DNA of 49,365 nucleotides from Verrucomicrobiota bacterium (GCA_021733945.1 JAIPJX010000015.1:1-49365), one strand, 5' to 3'; positions 1 to 9,803 are shown, counted from the stretch's first letter. Translations and numbers: made by a program. The notes: generated by a model from the sequence alone, not told the origin.

Positions 1-22
1 AGTCCTTTTGTCTAATTGTTAA

Positions 23-40
23 ACCGACATCCATGTCGGT
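23..40. repeat. Perfect 8-bp inverted repeat
   Basis: ACCGACAT and ATGTCGGT flank a two-base centre. The near-absent spacer suits a dimeric protein-binding site better than an RNA hairpin, although a 7-bp stem with a 4-base loop is possible. It lies about 215 bases before the first gene; the gene to the left is outside the window, so its role cannot be assigned. Confidence 0.35.
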
Positions 41-81
41 GGAAGGTCTTTGACTTCGGGCACCTTCCGATCTCCCGACCT

Positions 82-100
82 GCAGCAACCGTTTTGCTGC
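82..100. repeat. 7-bp hairpin in the leader of the first gene
   Basis: GCAGCAA and TTGCTGC pair perfectly around a 5-base loop. Only a weak pyrimidine stretch follows, so a terminator for an upstream gene is possible but not convincing. Nothing else recognisable lies in the first 254 bases. Confidence 0.3.
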
Positions 101-254
101 CGATGCCTTTACAATCGCCACTCCGGTTAAAAACTTTAGCGCAGCGTGATTTTTTTTGTTATTCGGTGATTCCGAGCATTCCACAGAGGGCGGTTTGTCC
201 TCCGGATTCAGAATTGAATTGCAAATCCGGGCTCGTTTGGATGTTCTCAAGCCA

Positions 255-1475
255 ATGTTGGCCAACAAAAGTGACGCGAATTCCCCCCGTTGGTTCGGAA
301 TTAACTGGCAGATCAGCGTGACTTCCGGATGGGGAGTTCTGGGGCTTAATCTGGCGTTGCAGGCCGAGCGTGACGGTCGGATTGCTGCGGTTCCCCTGAT
401 CAAGACCATCAACTCCGACTGTATTCCGGAGGAGTACAAGCCTTTGATGAAGAAAACGCTGGGTCGTGAGCGCGTGATCCGGGAGTTGTATGGCGAAAAC
501 GAAAAGGACCGGTTGCAATGCGATTTTCCCGTGCTGCACAGTCTCTGCAACCGAATGGCTTCCATTGACGCGGCCGAAAGGGTGGTCGGTACGCGCAACC
601 TGGCGATCATTTTTTTCGAAGATACGACGTTTCCGCCCTTTTCAAAGGAAGTGGCAAGCCGTTTCGATTTGATTCTGGGTGGGTCCAGCTGGAACACGCA
701 GATCTTAAGGGCGCGTGGTTTTGAGAATGTTGACACGCTGATTCAAGGGGTCGATCTGGGTTTGTTCCGCCCGATTCGACCCAAGGGAACGAAACAGAAA
801 CCGTTTTTTGTATTTTCAGGCGGTAAAATCGAATACCGAAAGGGGCAGGACATCGTGGTGGCTGCGTTTCGGGAATTCCGCAAACGACACCCGGAGGCGG
901 TGCTGCTGACCGCGTGGCACAATCTGTGGCCCAAATCCATCGAGGGAATCGATCACAAGGGGCATGTGCAGGGCCTGCCGGCGGTGGGGGAAGATGGCCA
1001 GATCGAGGTCCCGAACTGGCTTGAAGCCAATGGGATTCCGAAAAAAGCAAATTACAACGTCGGATTAACGCCGAACCTCACGATGCCCGCCGTTTATGCA
1101 CAGGCTGACGTTGCCGTGTTTACCAACCGTTGCGAGGGAGGGACCAATATGGCGGCGATGGAATGCATGGCCTGCGGTGTGCCGACCATTCTGTCCAGCA
1201 ACACCGGTCATCTGGATCTGCTGGACGACAGTCATTGTTATCCGCTGCGGCGACAGGGTCCTGTGGATGCGGTGTTTCCATATCAGGGCACGGAGGGTTG
1301 GGGCGAATCGGACGTGGATGAGGTGGTTGAGATGCTGGAGCGGGTGTACCGAGACCGGAAAGAGGCCGAAGCGAAAGGCGAAGCGGCTACACGGTTCATG
1401 CAGGACTGGACCTGGCGTCGGCGGTACAACGAGTATCTTGGATTTCTCGGTAGATTCTGTTCCCTTCGCAGTTGA
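255..1475 (+). CDS. Glycosyltransferase, GT4-like (GT-B fold)
   Basis: This 406-residue protein is predicted to transfer a sugar from a nucleotide-sugar donor, probably to a surface glycan; the substrate cannot be read from sequence. The C-terminal half has the retaining GT-B pattern: a GGKIEYRKGQD segment opening the donor domain, then a CEGGTNMAAMEC motif carrying the two acidic residues of the EX7E signature, followed by ACGVPTILSSNTG. The N-terminal part, with WGVLGLNLALQAERDG, resembles the acceptor-domain glycine-rich loop. I start at the ATG at 255; an in-frame TTG at 156 would add 33 residues that do not look like the family. No clear ribosome binding site precedes 255. It stands alone, with no other glycan genes beside it in the window. 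Confidence 0.85.
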   Translation: MLANKSDANSPRWFGINWQISVTSGWGVLGLNLALQAERDGRIAAVPLIKTINSDCIPEEYKPLMKKTLGRERVIRELYGENEKDRLQCDFPVLHSLCNRMASIDAAERVVGTRNLAIIFFEDTTFPPFSKEVASRFDLILGGSSWNTQILRARGFENVDTLIQGVDLGLFRPIRPKGTKQKPFFVFSGGKIEYRKGQDIVVAAFREFRKRHPEAVLLTAWHNLWPKSIEGIDHKGHVQGLPAVGEDGQIEVPNWLEANGIPKKANYNVGLTPNLTMPAVYAQADVAVFTNRCEGGTNMAAMECMACGVPTILSSNTGHLDLLDDSHCYPLRRQGPVDAVFPYQGTEGWGESDVDEVVEMLERVYRDRKEAEAKGEAATRFMQDWTWRRRYNEYLGFLGRFCSLRS

Positions 1476-1678
1476 GGGGGGCGACAGCCGGTTACGCTCC
1501 CTACCGCAAATCTTCACGGTGTTTTTCTCTCGTTCTTCGGGTGGTCTGTATCCTGCTATCAAAAAGGCGTCGCTGAGCCCTGATTATTAGCCTGTTCCAT
1601 GGGGCAGGCGATGAACTTTGTTGAGTTTCAGGCTGATTTGGGACGAATCGGCCGCGGTTTTTTTTAAGAGTGAACACT

Positions 1679-4600
1679 ATGCGAAGCAGCTGGATGAGAG
1701 GGGTAATGATTTTTGTGGCACTGGTTGGTGGGGCACCGGTGCTGGGTCAGTTGGTGATCAACGAATTTGTGGCGGACAATTCAGGTGGCTTTCAGGATGA
1801 AGATGGCGATGCGTCGGACTGGGTGGAGATCTATAATCCTTCGACGGGACCCATCGGTCTGGGGGGGTGGTATCTTACGGACGATCCCGAGCAATTGACG
1901 CAGTGGCGGTTTCCCGGCCAGACGATTCCTGCAGGGGGCTATGTCGTGGTTTTCGCATCGGGCAAGAACCGGAGCGTGGCCGGATCGGCGCTGCACACGA
2001 ATTTTAAGCTCCTGGCGGAGGGCGATTACCTGGCTCTGGTTGGACCGGATGGAACCACGGTTGTCGATGATTTTGCTCCCGCGTACCCACCCCAGGAACG
2101 AAACTTGAGTTACGGTCGTTCCGGGGCGCAGTTGCTCTATTTTACGACTCCAACCCCCGGCACACGGAACGGAACCGGGATTCAGGGTTTTGCCGGCGAG
2201 GTGAAGTTCAGCCATACGCGCGGGTTCCAGGAAGCTCCGTTCGATCTGACTTTGAGCACGGAATCCCCCGGGGGAACCATCCGATACACCCTCAACGGCG
2301 TGCCCCCGACGGCCACCACCGGTTCTGTTTACAGCGGTCCAATTCCGATTGACCACACGGTCGCCGTGCGTGCGGCGGTGTTCCAGAGCGGGTTTCTTCC
2401 GTCGAAGGTCGCAACCCACACGTTTCTGTTTCTCAAGGACGTGGTGCTGCAGGCGCCGGATGGACGGCCCCCCCAAGGATGGCCCACGTCCTGGGGGAGC
2501 AATACCCGCGATTACGGAATGGATCCGGCTGTGGTGAATTCCCCCCTCTACCGCGACACCTTGCAGAAGGATCTGAAGTCCCTTCCATCCTTCTCGATTG
2601 TCATGAATCTGGAGGACCTGTTCGACCGGACGCGCGGAATCTACGCCAATCCCGGGCAGGACGGGCGATCGTGGGAACGCAATGCATCCGTTGAGTTGTT
2701 GAATCCCGATGGGAAACCGGGCTTTCAGATCAATTGCGGCATCCGAATCCGGGGAGGGTTCAGCCGGAGCACCGGCAATCCGAAACATGCGTTGAGGTTG
2801 TTTTTTCGTGAGGAATACGGCGAACCCAAGCTGAATTACCCGTTGTTTGGGGAGGAGGGCACGGACGCGTTTGACAACATTGACCTGAGAACCTTTCAGA
2901 ACTATTCCTGGAGTTTTCAGGGGGATTCGCGTGGTGTTTTTCTAAGGGACCAGTTTTCACGAGACACACAGCTGGCGATGGGGCGGCCGTCCACCCGCGG
3001 TGAGTTTTATCATCTGTACATCAACGGGATGTACTGGGGATTATACAACACCCAGGAGCGTGCGGAAGCTTCGTATGCGGAGAGCTATTTTGGCGGGCGC
3101 AAGGAGGACTACGATGTCATCAAGGTCGAGGCGGGTTCCTACACCATCAATGCAACCGACGGCAACCTGGCTGCCTGGACACGCCTGTACAATCTCGCGA
3201 AGGCCGGGTTTGCGAGCCCGGCGGCGTACCAGAAAGTCCAGGGCAACAATCCGGATGGAAGTCGTAACCCCGATTACGAGGTGCTTTTGGATGTTCCAAA
3301 CCTGATTGATTACATGCTGGTCATCATTTATGGCGGCAACCTGGACGCGCCGATCTCGAATTTCCTGGGGAACTCCCGTCCAAACAACTGGTACGGCATC
3401 CGAAATCGGACGGGCCAGGAGGGGTTCCGGTTCTTCGCGCACGATTCCGAGCACACCCTTTTGAATATCAACGAGGATCGGACCGGTCCGTTTTCGGCGG
3501 GCGACACATCGATCACCACCAGCAATCCGCAGTATCTTTGGAAACGACTCCAGGCCAATCCCGAGTTCCGGTTGCAGGTGGCCGATCATATTCAGCGTCA
3601 TTTCTCGAATGGGGGCGCACTGACTCCGGAGGCCGCCGCCGAACGGTTCCTCGGAAGAAAGGGAGAAATCGATCGCGCTGTGGTTGGGGAGTCTGCCCGG
3701 TGGGGTGATTCGAAACGGTCCACCCCGTTCACCCGGACCGATTGGCTGGCTGCGATCAATGGCATTGTGAACAACTACTTTCCGAGGCGCTCGGGAATCG
3801 TGATGAACCAGCTGCGTGCCGATGATTTTCTGCCGGTCACACCCGCTCCGGTTTTGAGTCAGCATGGGGGGATTATCCGCGAGGGGTTTGATCTCCGAAT
3901 CAGCGCTCCCGGAGCGAGGATCTATGTGACGCGCGACGGGAGTGATCCGCGCCAGGCCGGAGGTGAAGTGTCGCCGCGGGCGTTTACCCCCGGACCCTCC
4001 ATCGTGCTCAATGAGAGCACGCACCTGCGGGCGCGCGCACTCCAGAACGGAGAGTGGAGCCCGTTGACGGACGCGACCTTCACGGTGGAACGGACCTTCA
4101 AGGAACTGGTGATCACTGAGATCATGTATCATGCCGCCGATTGGGAGCAGTTTCGTGGAGGTGATCTTGAGTTTATTGAAATTCGGAATGCGTCGGCATC
4201 GGAGATGGATCTGAGCGGGGTTCATTTCACGGAGGGAATTCGATACACCTTTCCGTTGGGTACCGTCCTGGGGCCCCGGAGTTTTGCCGTCATGGCGCGC
4301 AACGCCGAGGCGTTCCGGGCTCGGTATCCGAATGTTCCCCTGAGTGGCGTCTACGAGGGAAGCCTCTCCAACTCGGGCGAGCCGGTGACGTTGGTGCATG
4401 CGAGCGGTGCGACGATCGAATCGATCACGTTTGGTGACGCAGCACCCTGGCCGGAAGCTGCCGACGGGCTCGGGTTCTCCCTGGTGCGGACGCCCGGCGA
4501 CCGACCGTCCGGGTTCAACGATCCTTCAGGTTGGCGCGCGAGCGCCCGGATAGGAGGATCGCCGGGCAACGAAGATCTCGAGCCATCCGTCGATCCTGTG

Positions 4601-7033
4601 TGGATCACCGAGGTGTTCGCCGGCGCAATGGAGCCTGCCATGAACGGAATTGAACTGTGGAATCCATCAGATCACCCGGTTGATGTCAGCCACTGGTTTC
4701 TTTCCGATGACCGTGCGGTGCCACGCAAATACCGAATCGCGCCCGGGACCTCGATTCCTGGGGGCGGGTTCCTCTTCCTGAACCAGTCTGCGTTTGCTCA
4801 ATCGGTCGGAGGTTTTGCTGGATTCGAGCTGAAGGCTCGAGGTGGTTCGGTCATTCTGAATTCGGCGGACAGCTCGGGCGAGCTGACCGGCAGGAGCCAG
4901 GTCGTTTTGTTCGGGGTCTCGGAAGCGGGTGTTTCGTTCGGGCGGCAGGTGCTTGGCGACGGCCAGGTCCATTTCGTGGCGCAGACAAAACCCACGCCGG
5001 GTGCTCCGAACCCCGGTCCCCGGGTGGGGCCGGTGGTTATCAATGAAATCCAGTTTCATCCGCCTGCGGGAGCGGTGGAGTTTGTTGAGTTAAAGAATCT
5101 TTCAAATGCGCCCGTGAACTTCCGTCCGTCGACAGCCGGGGACGTGAGCTGGCGGCTCAATGGGACAGGTTACGAATTTCCTCAGGATAGTGTGATTCCT
5201 GCGGGAGGGATTCTGTTGGTGGTGGGAGGAGATCCAGACCTGTTTCGCATGCGATGGGGCATTCCGGATTCGGTGCCGGTGCTCGGACCGTTTCCAGGGG
5301 TTCTTCAGGATGGGGGTGAGTTGCTGGAGTTGCAGCGCACGGTCGGGGACGCGAACCCGGTCCCGGGCGCGTTGGCCGGGGAGTATGTGACCGTGGATGC
5401 CGTCCGTTATGATGATCAACCCCCCTGGCCGGTCAGTGCCGCCGACGGAGGGGTTTCCCTGGAGCGTTTGAAACCCGGGGCCTACGGCAACGATGCAGCC
5501 AACTGGCGCGGCAGTCCGGGAGCGCCTTCTCCCGGACTTGAGAACGATGGAAACCGGAGTCCGCGCGTGAATGCAGGCGTTGATCTTGTTGCCGAAGCGG
5601 CCCTGTTTCCGGTGGCCTTGGAGTTGGTCGGATCGGGTGAGGACGATGGATCCCCGGGGCCGTTGAGGTTTCAGTGGACCCAGATCAATGGGCCTGCACC
5701 GGTTGTTTGGGCTGCGCCGACGGCTGCCCGTTCGTCGGTGGGTTTTCCAACGTCAGGCACCTATTTGCTCCGATTGTCGGCTACGGATGGCGAACTGGAA
5801 GCCAGTGACGACATGACAGTGACCATCGATCGCGAGTCGGTGGTGGCCACTCTGGTGAAGCCCGGCTCGACATGGCGTTTTCTGGACGACGGTTCGAATC
5901 AGGGGGCCATCTGGCGATCAACAGGATTTAACGATTCATCCTGGAAATCAGGTCCGGCTCCGCTGGGTTACGGCGATGGTGATGAAGCCACGGTTCTTCA
6001 GTTCGGGCCGAATGCTTCGAACAAACAGGTCACCAGCTATTTTCGGCACACGTTTCAGGTTGCCAATGCCGGCGATTTCAGCGGACTGACCCTGAGGATC
6101 CTCCGGGATGATGGAGCGATCGTGTACCTGAACGGGGTTGAAGTCATGCGAAGCAACATGCCGGAGGGTACCGTGCTCTTCAGCTCGTTCGCCAGCAGCG
6201 TTTCGAGCGGTGCCAACGAAACCTCGTTTTTTGAACAGGCAGTGGACGCGGCGTTGTTGCGGACCGGGAACAATGTGCTCGCCGTGGAAGTGCATCAGGC
6301 CAACGCGTCGAGCAGTGACATCAGTTTTGACCTGGACCTTTCGGGACCGCGATCCCCGTCGAACCGGGCTCCGACGGTTGACGCCGGACCCGACCTGGGC
6401 GGTGAGGTCGGTCGCCCCGTGCTCCTGCGTGGGGTGGTGCTCGACGACGGCCTGCCAAATCCACCGGGAATCATGGCCCTCACCTGGACTCGGCTGAGTG
6501 GCCCGATGCCGGTGCTGTTTTCCGATTCCACCGCCGCATCGACGGAGGTTGTATTCGCCGGTGCTGGAGATTATGAATTGCGTTTGCAGGCCCGAGACGG
6601 TGAGTTTGTCGCTGAAGATCGGGTTCGCGTGACGGTTTCCGACGGCGTTCTCGGTGGATGGAAAAACGCCCACTTTTCGCTGGCCGAACAGGCCGATCCA
6701 CTGGTCAGCGGAGACCGGGCGGATCCGGATGGCGACGGTCAGGTCAATCTGGACGAATTCATCAGTGGCACGAGCCCTCGAGATGCCGGGGATCATTTGC
6801 GAATCGAATCGGCCGGCTGGGACAGGGCGAAATCAGTGGTGCAGCTTCGGTTCGGCACCCGGGCCGGGAGATCGTATCAGGTGCAGATCCTGGATGCGCT
6901 GGACAACCCTGAATGGACGACGGTCGAAACGTTTCCGGCCGGAGTGGGCGGGCGCATGCTTGGGTTCGATGCTCGGGTTCCGTTGGGATCGGGAACAAGG
7001 TTCTTCCGAGTGATTGCCCTATGGAATCCCTGA
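1679..7033 (+). CDS. Giant secreted lamin-tail / CotH kinase-like multidomain protein
   Basis: A 1784-residue exported protein. The start at 1679 follows an AAGAG element and gives a signal peptide ending near VLGQ; a GTG nine bases earlier is less likely. Domains in rough order: lamin-tail domain (LTD) 23-150, chitobiase C-terminal/FN3-like 170-250, CotH kinase-like 300-610, second FN3-like 717-803, three further LTDs (about 808-930, 970-1105, 1118-1254), a PKD-like domain 1290-1387, a galactose-binding-like domain 1390-1553, a second PKD-like domain 1563-1653, an EF-hand-like DPDGDGQVNLDEF calcium loop near 1680, and a C-terminal beta segment typical of Verrucomicrobiota exoproteins. In the CotH part, IRIRGGFSRS and FFAHDSEHTLL are the recognisable motifs, the latter probably binding metal. 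CotH relatives are protein kinases; activity here is inferred. The VTC/DUF4956/HlyD genes follow downstream. Confidence 0.88.
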   Translation: MRSSWMRGVMIFVALVGGAPVLGQLVINEFVADNSGGFQDEDGDASDWVEIYNPSTGPIGLGGWYLTDDPEQLTQWRFPGQTIPAGGYVVVFASGKNRSVAGSALHTNFKLLAEGDYLALVGPDGTTVVDDFAPAYPPQERNLSYGRSGAQLLYFTTPTPGTRNGTGIQGFAGEVKFSHTRGFQEAPFDLTLSTESPGGTIRYTLNGVPPTATTGSVYSGPIPIDHTVAVRAAVFQSGFLPSKVATHTFLFLKDVVLQAPDGRPPQGWPTSWGSNTRDYGMDPAVVNSPLYRDTLQKDLKSLPSFSIVMNLEDLFDRTRGIYANPGQDGRSWERNASVELLNPDGKPGFQINCGIRIRGGFSRSTGNPKHALRLFFREEYGEPKLNYPLFGEEGTDAFDNIDLRTFQNYSWSFQGDSRGVFLRDQFSRDTQLAMGRPSTRGEFYHLYINGMYWGLYNTQERAEASYAESYFGGRKEDYDVIKVEAGSYTINATDGNLAAWTRLYNLAKAGFASPAAYQKVQGNNPDGSRNPDYEVLLDVPNLIDYMLVIIYGGNLDAPISNFLGNSRPNNWYGIRNRTGQEGFRFFAHDSEHTLLNINEDRTGPFSAGDTSITTSNPQYLWKRLQANPEFRLQVADHIQRHFSNGGALTPEAAAERFLGRKGEIDRAVVGESARWGDSKRSTPFTRTDWLAAINGIVNNYFPRRSGIVMNQLRADDFLPVTPAPVLSQHGGIIREGFDLRISAPGARIYVTRDGSDPRQAGGEVSPRAFTPGPSIVLNESTHLRARALQNGEWSPLTDATFTVERTFKELVITEIMYHAADWEQFRGGDLEFIEIRNASASEMDLSGVHFTEGIRYTFPLGTVLGPRSFAVMARNAEAFRARYPNVPLSGVYEGSLSNSGEPVTLVHASGATIESITFGDAAPWPEAADGLGFSLVRTPGDRPSGFNDPSGWRASARIGGSPGNEDLEPSVDPVWITEVFAGAMEPAMNGIELWNPSDHPVDVSHWFLSDDRAVPRKYRIAPGTSIPGGGFLFLNQSAFAQSVGGFAGFELKARGGSVILNSADSSGELTGRSQVVLFGVSEAGVSFGRQVLGDGQVHFVAQTKPTPGAPNPGPRVGPVVINEIQFHPPAGAVEFVELKNLSNAPVNFRPSTAGDVSWRLNGTGYEFPQDSVIPAGGILLVVGGDPDLFRMRWGIPDSVPVLGPFPGVLQDGGELLELQRTVGDANPVPGALAGEYVTVDAVRYDDQPPWPVSAADGGVSLERLKPGAYGNDAANWRGSPGAPSPGLENDGNRSPRVNAGVDLVAEAALFPVALELVGSGEDDGSPGPLRFQWTQINGPAPVVWAAPTAARSSVGFPTSGTYLLRLSATDGELEASDDMTVTIDRESVVATLVKPGSTWRFLDDGSNQGAIWRSTGFNDSSWKSGPAPLGYGDGDEATVLQFGPNASNKQVTSYFRHTFQVANAGDFSGLTLRILRDDGAIVYLNGVEVMRSNMPEGTVLFSSFASSVSSGANETSFFEQAVDAALLRTGNNVLAVEVHQANASSSDISFDLDLSGPRSPSNRAPTVDAGPDLGGEVGRPVLLRGVVLDDGLPNPPGIMALTWTRLSGPMPVLFSDSTAASTEVVFAGAGDYELRLQARDGEFVAEDRVRVTVSDGVLGGWKNAHFSLAEQADPLVSGDRADPDGDGQVNLDEFISGTSPRDAGDHLRIESAGWDRAKSVVQLRFGTRAGRSYQVQILDALDNPEWTTVETFPAGVGGRMLGFDARVPLGSGTRFFRVIALWNP

Positions 7034-7184
7034 CCCGGACCCTTGAAAGAGGGTTTGAGGGTTGGCTTGAAAGATGCAAATGTCATGGTAAGGTTTGCGC
7101 GTCCCACCGGTGCGCCATGAATGACCATGGTCAACATGGGCTGCGTGGTGGAATGGTAGGATGCATGGTCGGAGAACAGGTGCG

Positions 7185-8027
7185 ATGTCGATAGACCGGG
7201 TTCAATTACAACGATTCGAGCTGAAATATCTGATCCGTCAGGAGCTTGCCCTGGCGGTGCGGGATTTTGTTCGTTCGTACCTGGAGCTGGACGAATATGG
7301 TGCGAGTCATGCGGACTTCTCGTACCCGGTGCATAGTCTTTATTTGGATTCGGATGCGATGACGACCTATTGGCATACGATCAATGGGAACAAGAATCGT
7401 TTCAAATTGCGAATGCGGTTTTACGGAGAGGACCGTTCGCTACCGGTTTATTGCGAGATCAAGCGCCGCATGAACGAAGCCATTCTCAAACAGAGAGGGG
7501 CGGTTGAGCGGGGTGCGGTGGACCGCCTGCTCCTGGGGCAGATGCCCTTGCGCGACGAGATTCTCTCCGACGATCCGAGACAGGTGGCCTCCGTCCAACG
7601 GTTTTGTCAGTTGCTCAATGAAATCCAGGCCCGTCCCAAGGCGCATGTGGCGTATCTGCGGGAAGCCTGGTTGAGCCGGGGCAGCAATTCGGCCAGGGTG
7701 ACGATGGACCGCAATGTGCGTTGCGAAGCGGAGCCCACGGGGAGGTTTTGCACGGAGTTTCGGAACCCGGTCAATGTGTTTGGATCCCAGGTGGTTTTGG
7801 AACTCAAGTTCACTGGGCGTTTTCCCGATTGGTGCCGGGAGATGGTCCGGATTTTCGGACTCACCCAGTGTTCGGCCGCGAAATACGTTGATGGCGTCGT
7901 GCTGATCGGGGAGAGCAAGATGGCCGCATTTCTGCCGAAAAACGCACAATCCCGCGAGAAAGCCGAATCCCGCCGGAACCTCCTGAGGAAGAACACGGGT
8001 GTCCTGGTTACGCCCGCGACCGCATGA
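7185..8027 (+). CDS. VTC-domain polyphosphate polymerase-like protein
   Basis: A 280-residue soluble protein made almost wholly of a VTC domain, the triphosphate-tunnel fold that builds polyphosphate from ATP in the yeast vacuolar transporter chaperone complex. Tunnel-strand motifs are visible: RFELKYLI near the N terminus, YLDSDAMTTYW, NRFKLRMRFYG, YCEIKRRMNEAI with its basic and acidic residues, ARVTMDRNVRCE and VLELKFTGRFP. SAAKYVDGV closes the domain as in relatives. The ATG at 7185, ten bases after GGAG, fits the family start better than the in-frame ATG at 7161. Its stop overlaps the start of the next gene by four bases, indicating translational coupling with the membrane protein. Polymerase activity is inferred from the family. 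Confidence 0.88.
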   Translation: MSIDRVQLQRFELKYLIRQELALAVRDFVRSYLELDEYGASHADFSYPVHSLYLDSDAMTTYWHTINGNKNRFKLRMRFYGEDRSLPVYCEIKRRMNEAILKQRGAVERGAVDRLLLGQMPLRDEILSDDPRQVASVQRFCQLLNEIQARPKAHVAYLREAWLSRGSNSARVTMDRNVRCEAEPTGRFCTEFRNPVNVFGSQVVLELKFTGRFPDWCREMVRIFGLTQCSAAKYVDGVVLIGESKMAAFLPKNAQSREKAESRRNLLRKNTGVLVTPATA

Positions 8028-8710
8028 ACAACTGGATTTTTAATGGAGACTACGGCCTGGCCCCTTTGAACGTGCCGATGCTGCTGCTCGGTTTGCTGCT
8101 CTCCTTCGTGTGTGGGCAGATGACGGCCTGGGTCTACATGATCACCCATGGGGGATTGTCTTATTCGAAGTCTTTTGTCAACGCCCTGGTGATCATGCCT
8201 CTGCTCGTATGCCTGGTCATGCAGGTGTTGAGCAATAATTTGGTGACCGCGTTTGGTTTGATGGCGGTGTTTGCCATTGTGCGGTTCCGGAACATCCTGC
8301 GCGACACGCTCGACACGACCTTCGTGCTGACGGTGATCGTGGTGGGAATGGCGTGTGGCACGCAGAAATATTCCACGGCTTTGGTCGGTACCGTTCTGGT
8401 GCTCCTGGTTTTTCTGTATCTCTGGTACACGGGATTTGGGGCGCGGCACCGGTATGACCTGATCCTGAATCTTCATTGGGACAAGCCCGTCTCCGAAATG
8501 CCGGTGCTGGCCGCGGTGCTCGACAGGCACAGCATAAAGACCGAATGCGCCAGTCAGCGCTCGAACGAAGATCAGGCGGGTGCCGACCTTTCCTATCGCC
8601 TGCTGCTTCGAGACACCTCACGCGTGCAGGAACTCCTTTCTGAACTCAAGGCATTGACCGGGGTCTCCCGCGTCTCCAGTCTCAAAGCGGAAGATGAATC
8701 AGAACTCTAA
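8024..8710 (+). CDS. DUF4956 integral membrane protein
   Basis: 228 residues with about four membrane helices in the first 135 residues and a soluble C-terminal domain. The segment AIVRFRNILRDTLDTTFVL between helices is the hallmark of DUF4956, and the cytosolic tail has an ACT/ferredoxin-like appearance. Function is unknown, but members of this family are often encoded next to VTC-domain proteins, as here, which suggests a role as membrane partner of the polymerase. The ATG overlaps the VTC stop codon by four bases and the end overlaps the HlyD-like gene by 17 bases, so the three are probably co-translated. Confidence 0.85.
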   Translation: MNNWIFNGDYGLAPLNVPMLLLGLLLSFVCGQMTAWVYMITHGGLSYSKSFVNALVIMPLLVCLVMQVLSNNLVTAFGLMAVFAIVRFRNILRDTLDTTFVLTVIVVGMACGTQKYSTALVGTVLVLLVFLYLWYTGFGARHRYDLILNLHWDKPVSEMPVLAAVLDRHSIKTECASQRSNEDQAGADLSYRLLLRDTSRVQELLSELKALTGVSRVSSLKAEDESEL

Positions 8711-9803
8711 TCCCGATTCCCGGCTGAAGCCGATCCCGATCCCTCCCGGCCGACGGTGGCGTGAGTTCCGCCGCAGCGTGTTGCCCGGGATCGCTTTTTT
8801 GAGCGCGGCGTTCGGCGTGGCGCTGATGTGGAACCGGTACGTGCAGCCACCGACCCTGCAGGGTTTGGTGGAATCTGTTCAATCCAATGTGGCCAGTCCG
8901 CGCGCGGGCGTGATCACGCAGATCAATGTGAGCCGCTTTCAGAAAGTGTCCGAGGGAGACGTGATGGCGGTTGTGGTGCCCAATGACCCGCGCCTGCCCC
9001 TCGCGTTGCTGCAGTCCGAACTGGATGTGCTCCGGGCGCGCATGGAGCCGAGGTTGGCAGGACAGCGCAATGCGACCGGTTTCCAGCAGCTACGCCTGGA
9101 TTGGCTGCTTCAAAAGGTCCGGTTGGCCTCCGCCCGGGTGAACCTCGCCAGAGCGGAAAACGAACTGCGCCGAAGCGTCCAGCTGGTTGCGGCCAGGGTC
9201 ATTTCCGAGGATTTGCACGATGAGGTGGTCAAGAAAAGGGAACGTTTCGCCGTGGAGGTGGGCTTGATCGGGAACGTGGTCGAAGAACTGAGCTTGAGCC
9301 TTGAGGGGCTGAAGGCTTCCGAAGGCTCCGATGAACAGGCATCGGTCCTGGACGAGACGATCGTTGCGCTCGAGGCTCATGAGAGAAAACTCAGCATGGC
9401 CCGGGAGAGCCTGGGTCCGATTCTCCTGAAGGCACCCATGGACGGAGTGGTGCAGACTGTTTTCAGGCGCTCTGGAGAAACCGTTCAGGACGGCGATCCA
9501 ATTCTGGCTTTGAGCGGTCTTGAATCCCGGAGAATCATTGGCTATCTGCGACAGCCGATTTTAACGGACCCCGAGGTTGGCATGGATGTCGAGGTGAGAA
9601 CGCGTGCTGCGCGTCCGGTTGTCTTGAAGGGAGAGATTTTGCATGTGGGAAACCAGTATGAAGAAGTCGACCGTTCGCTTTCCTTTCCTCGGCCCGGAGG
9701 GGCGCTGGACATTGGTTTGCCGATCGCCGTCACGCTTCCGGCCGGTTTGCCTGTGCGGCCGGGAGAGGTCGTTGACCTCGTGATTCACCCGGGTAACCGG
9801 TAG
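8694..9803 (+). CDS. HlyD-like periplasmic adaptor (membrane fusion) protein
   Basis: A 369-residue protein with a single N-terminal membrane helix around residues 29-47. A split biotinyl/lipoyl-like domain follows: first half near 66-98 (SPRAGVITQINVSRFQKVSEGD), second half near 245-280 (LKAPMDGVVQTVFRRSGETVQDGD). A long alpha-helical hairpin with heptad-like Leu/Arg/Glu content joins them, and a beta-barrel region ends the protein. Membrane fusion proteins link an inner-membrane pump to the outer membrane, yet no transporter or outer-membrane channel is adjacent. The overlap with the DUF4956 gene ties it to the VTC/DUF4956 module, where it may anchor an envelope-spanning assembly; that role is inference. 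A GGAAG element precedes the ATG. Confidence 0.85.
   Translation: MNQNSNPDSRLKPIPIPPGRRWREFRRSVLPGIAFLSAAFGVALMWNRYVQPPTLQGLVESVQSNVASPRAGVITQINVSRFQKVSEGDVMAVVVPNDPRLPLALLQSELDVLRARMEPRLAGQRNATGFQQLRLDWLLQKVRLASARVNLARAENELRRSVQLVAARVISEDLHDEVVKKRERFAVEVGLIGNVVEELSLSLEGLKASEGSDEQASVLDETIVALEAHERKLSMARESLGPILLKAPMDGVVQTVFRRSGETVQDGDPILALSGLESRRIIGYLRQPILTDPEVGMDVEVRTRAARPVVLKGEILHVGNQYEEVDRSLSFPRPGGALDIGLPIAVTLPAGLPVRPGEVVDLVIHPGNR

Noticed and set aside
1590..1609. GCCTG/CAGGC hairpin as terminator of the glycosyltransferase
   Set aside because: Stem has two G-U pairs, a very tight loop and no T-tract after it.
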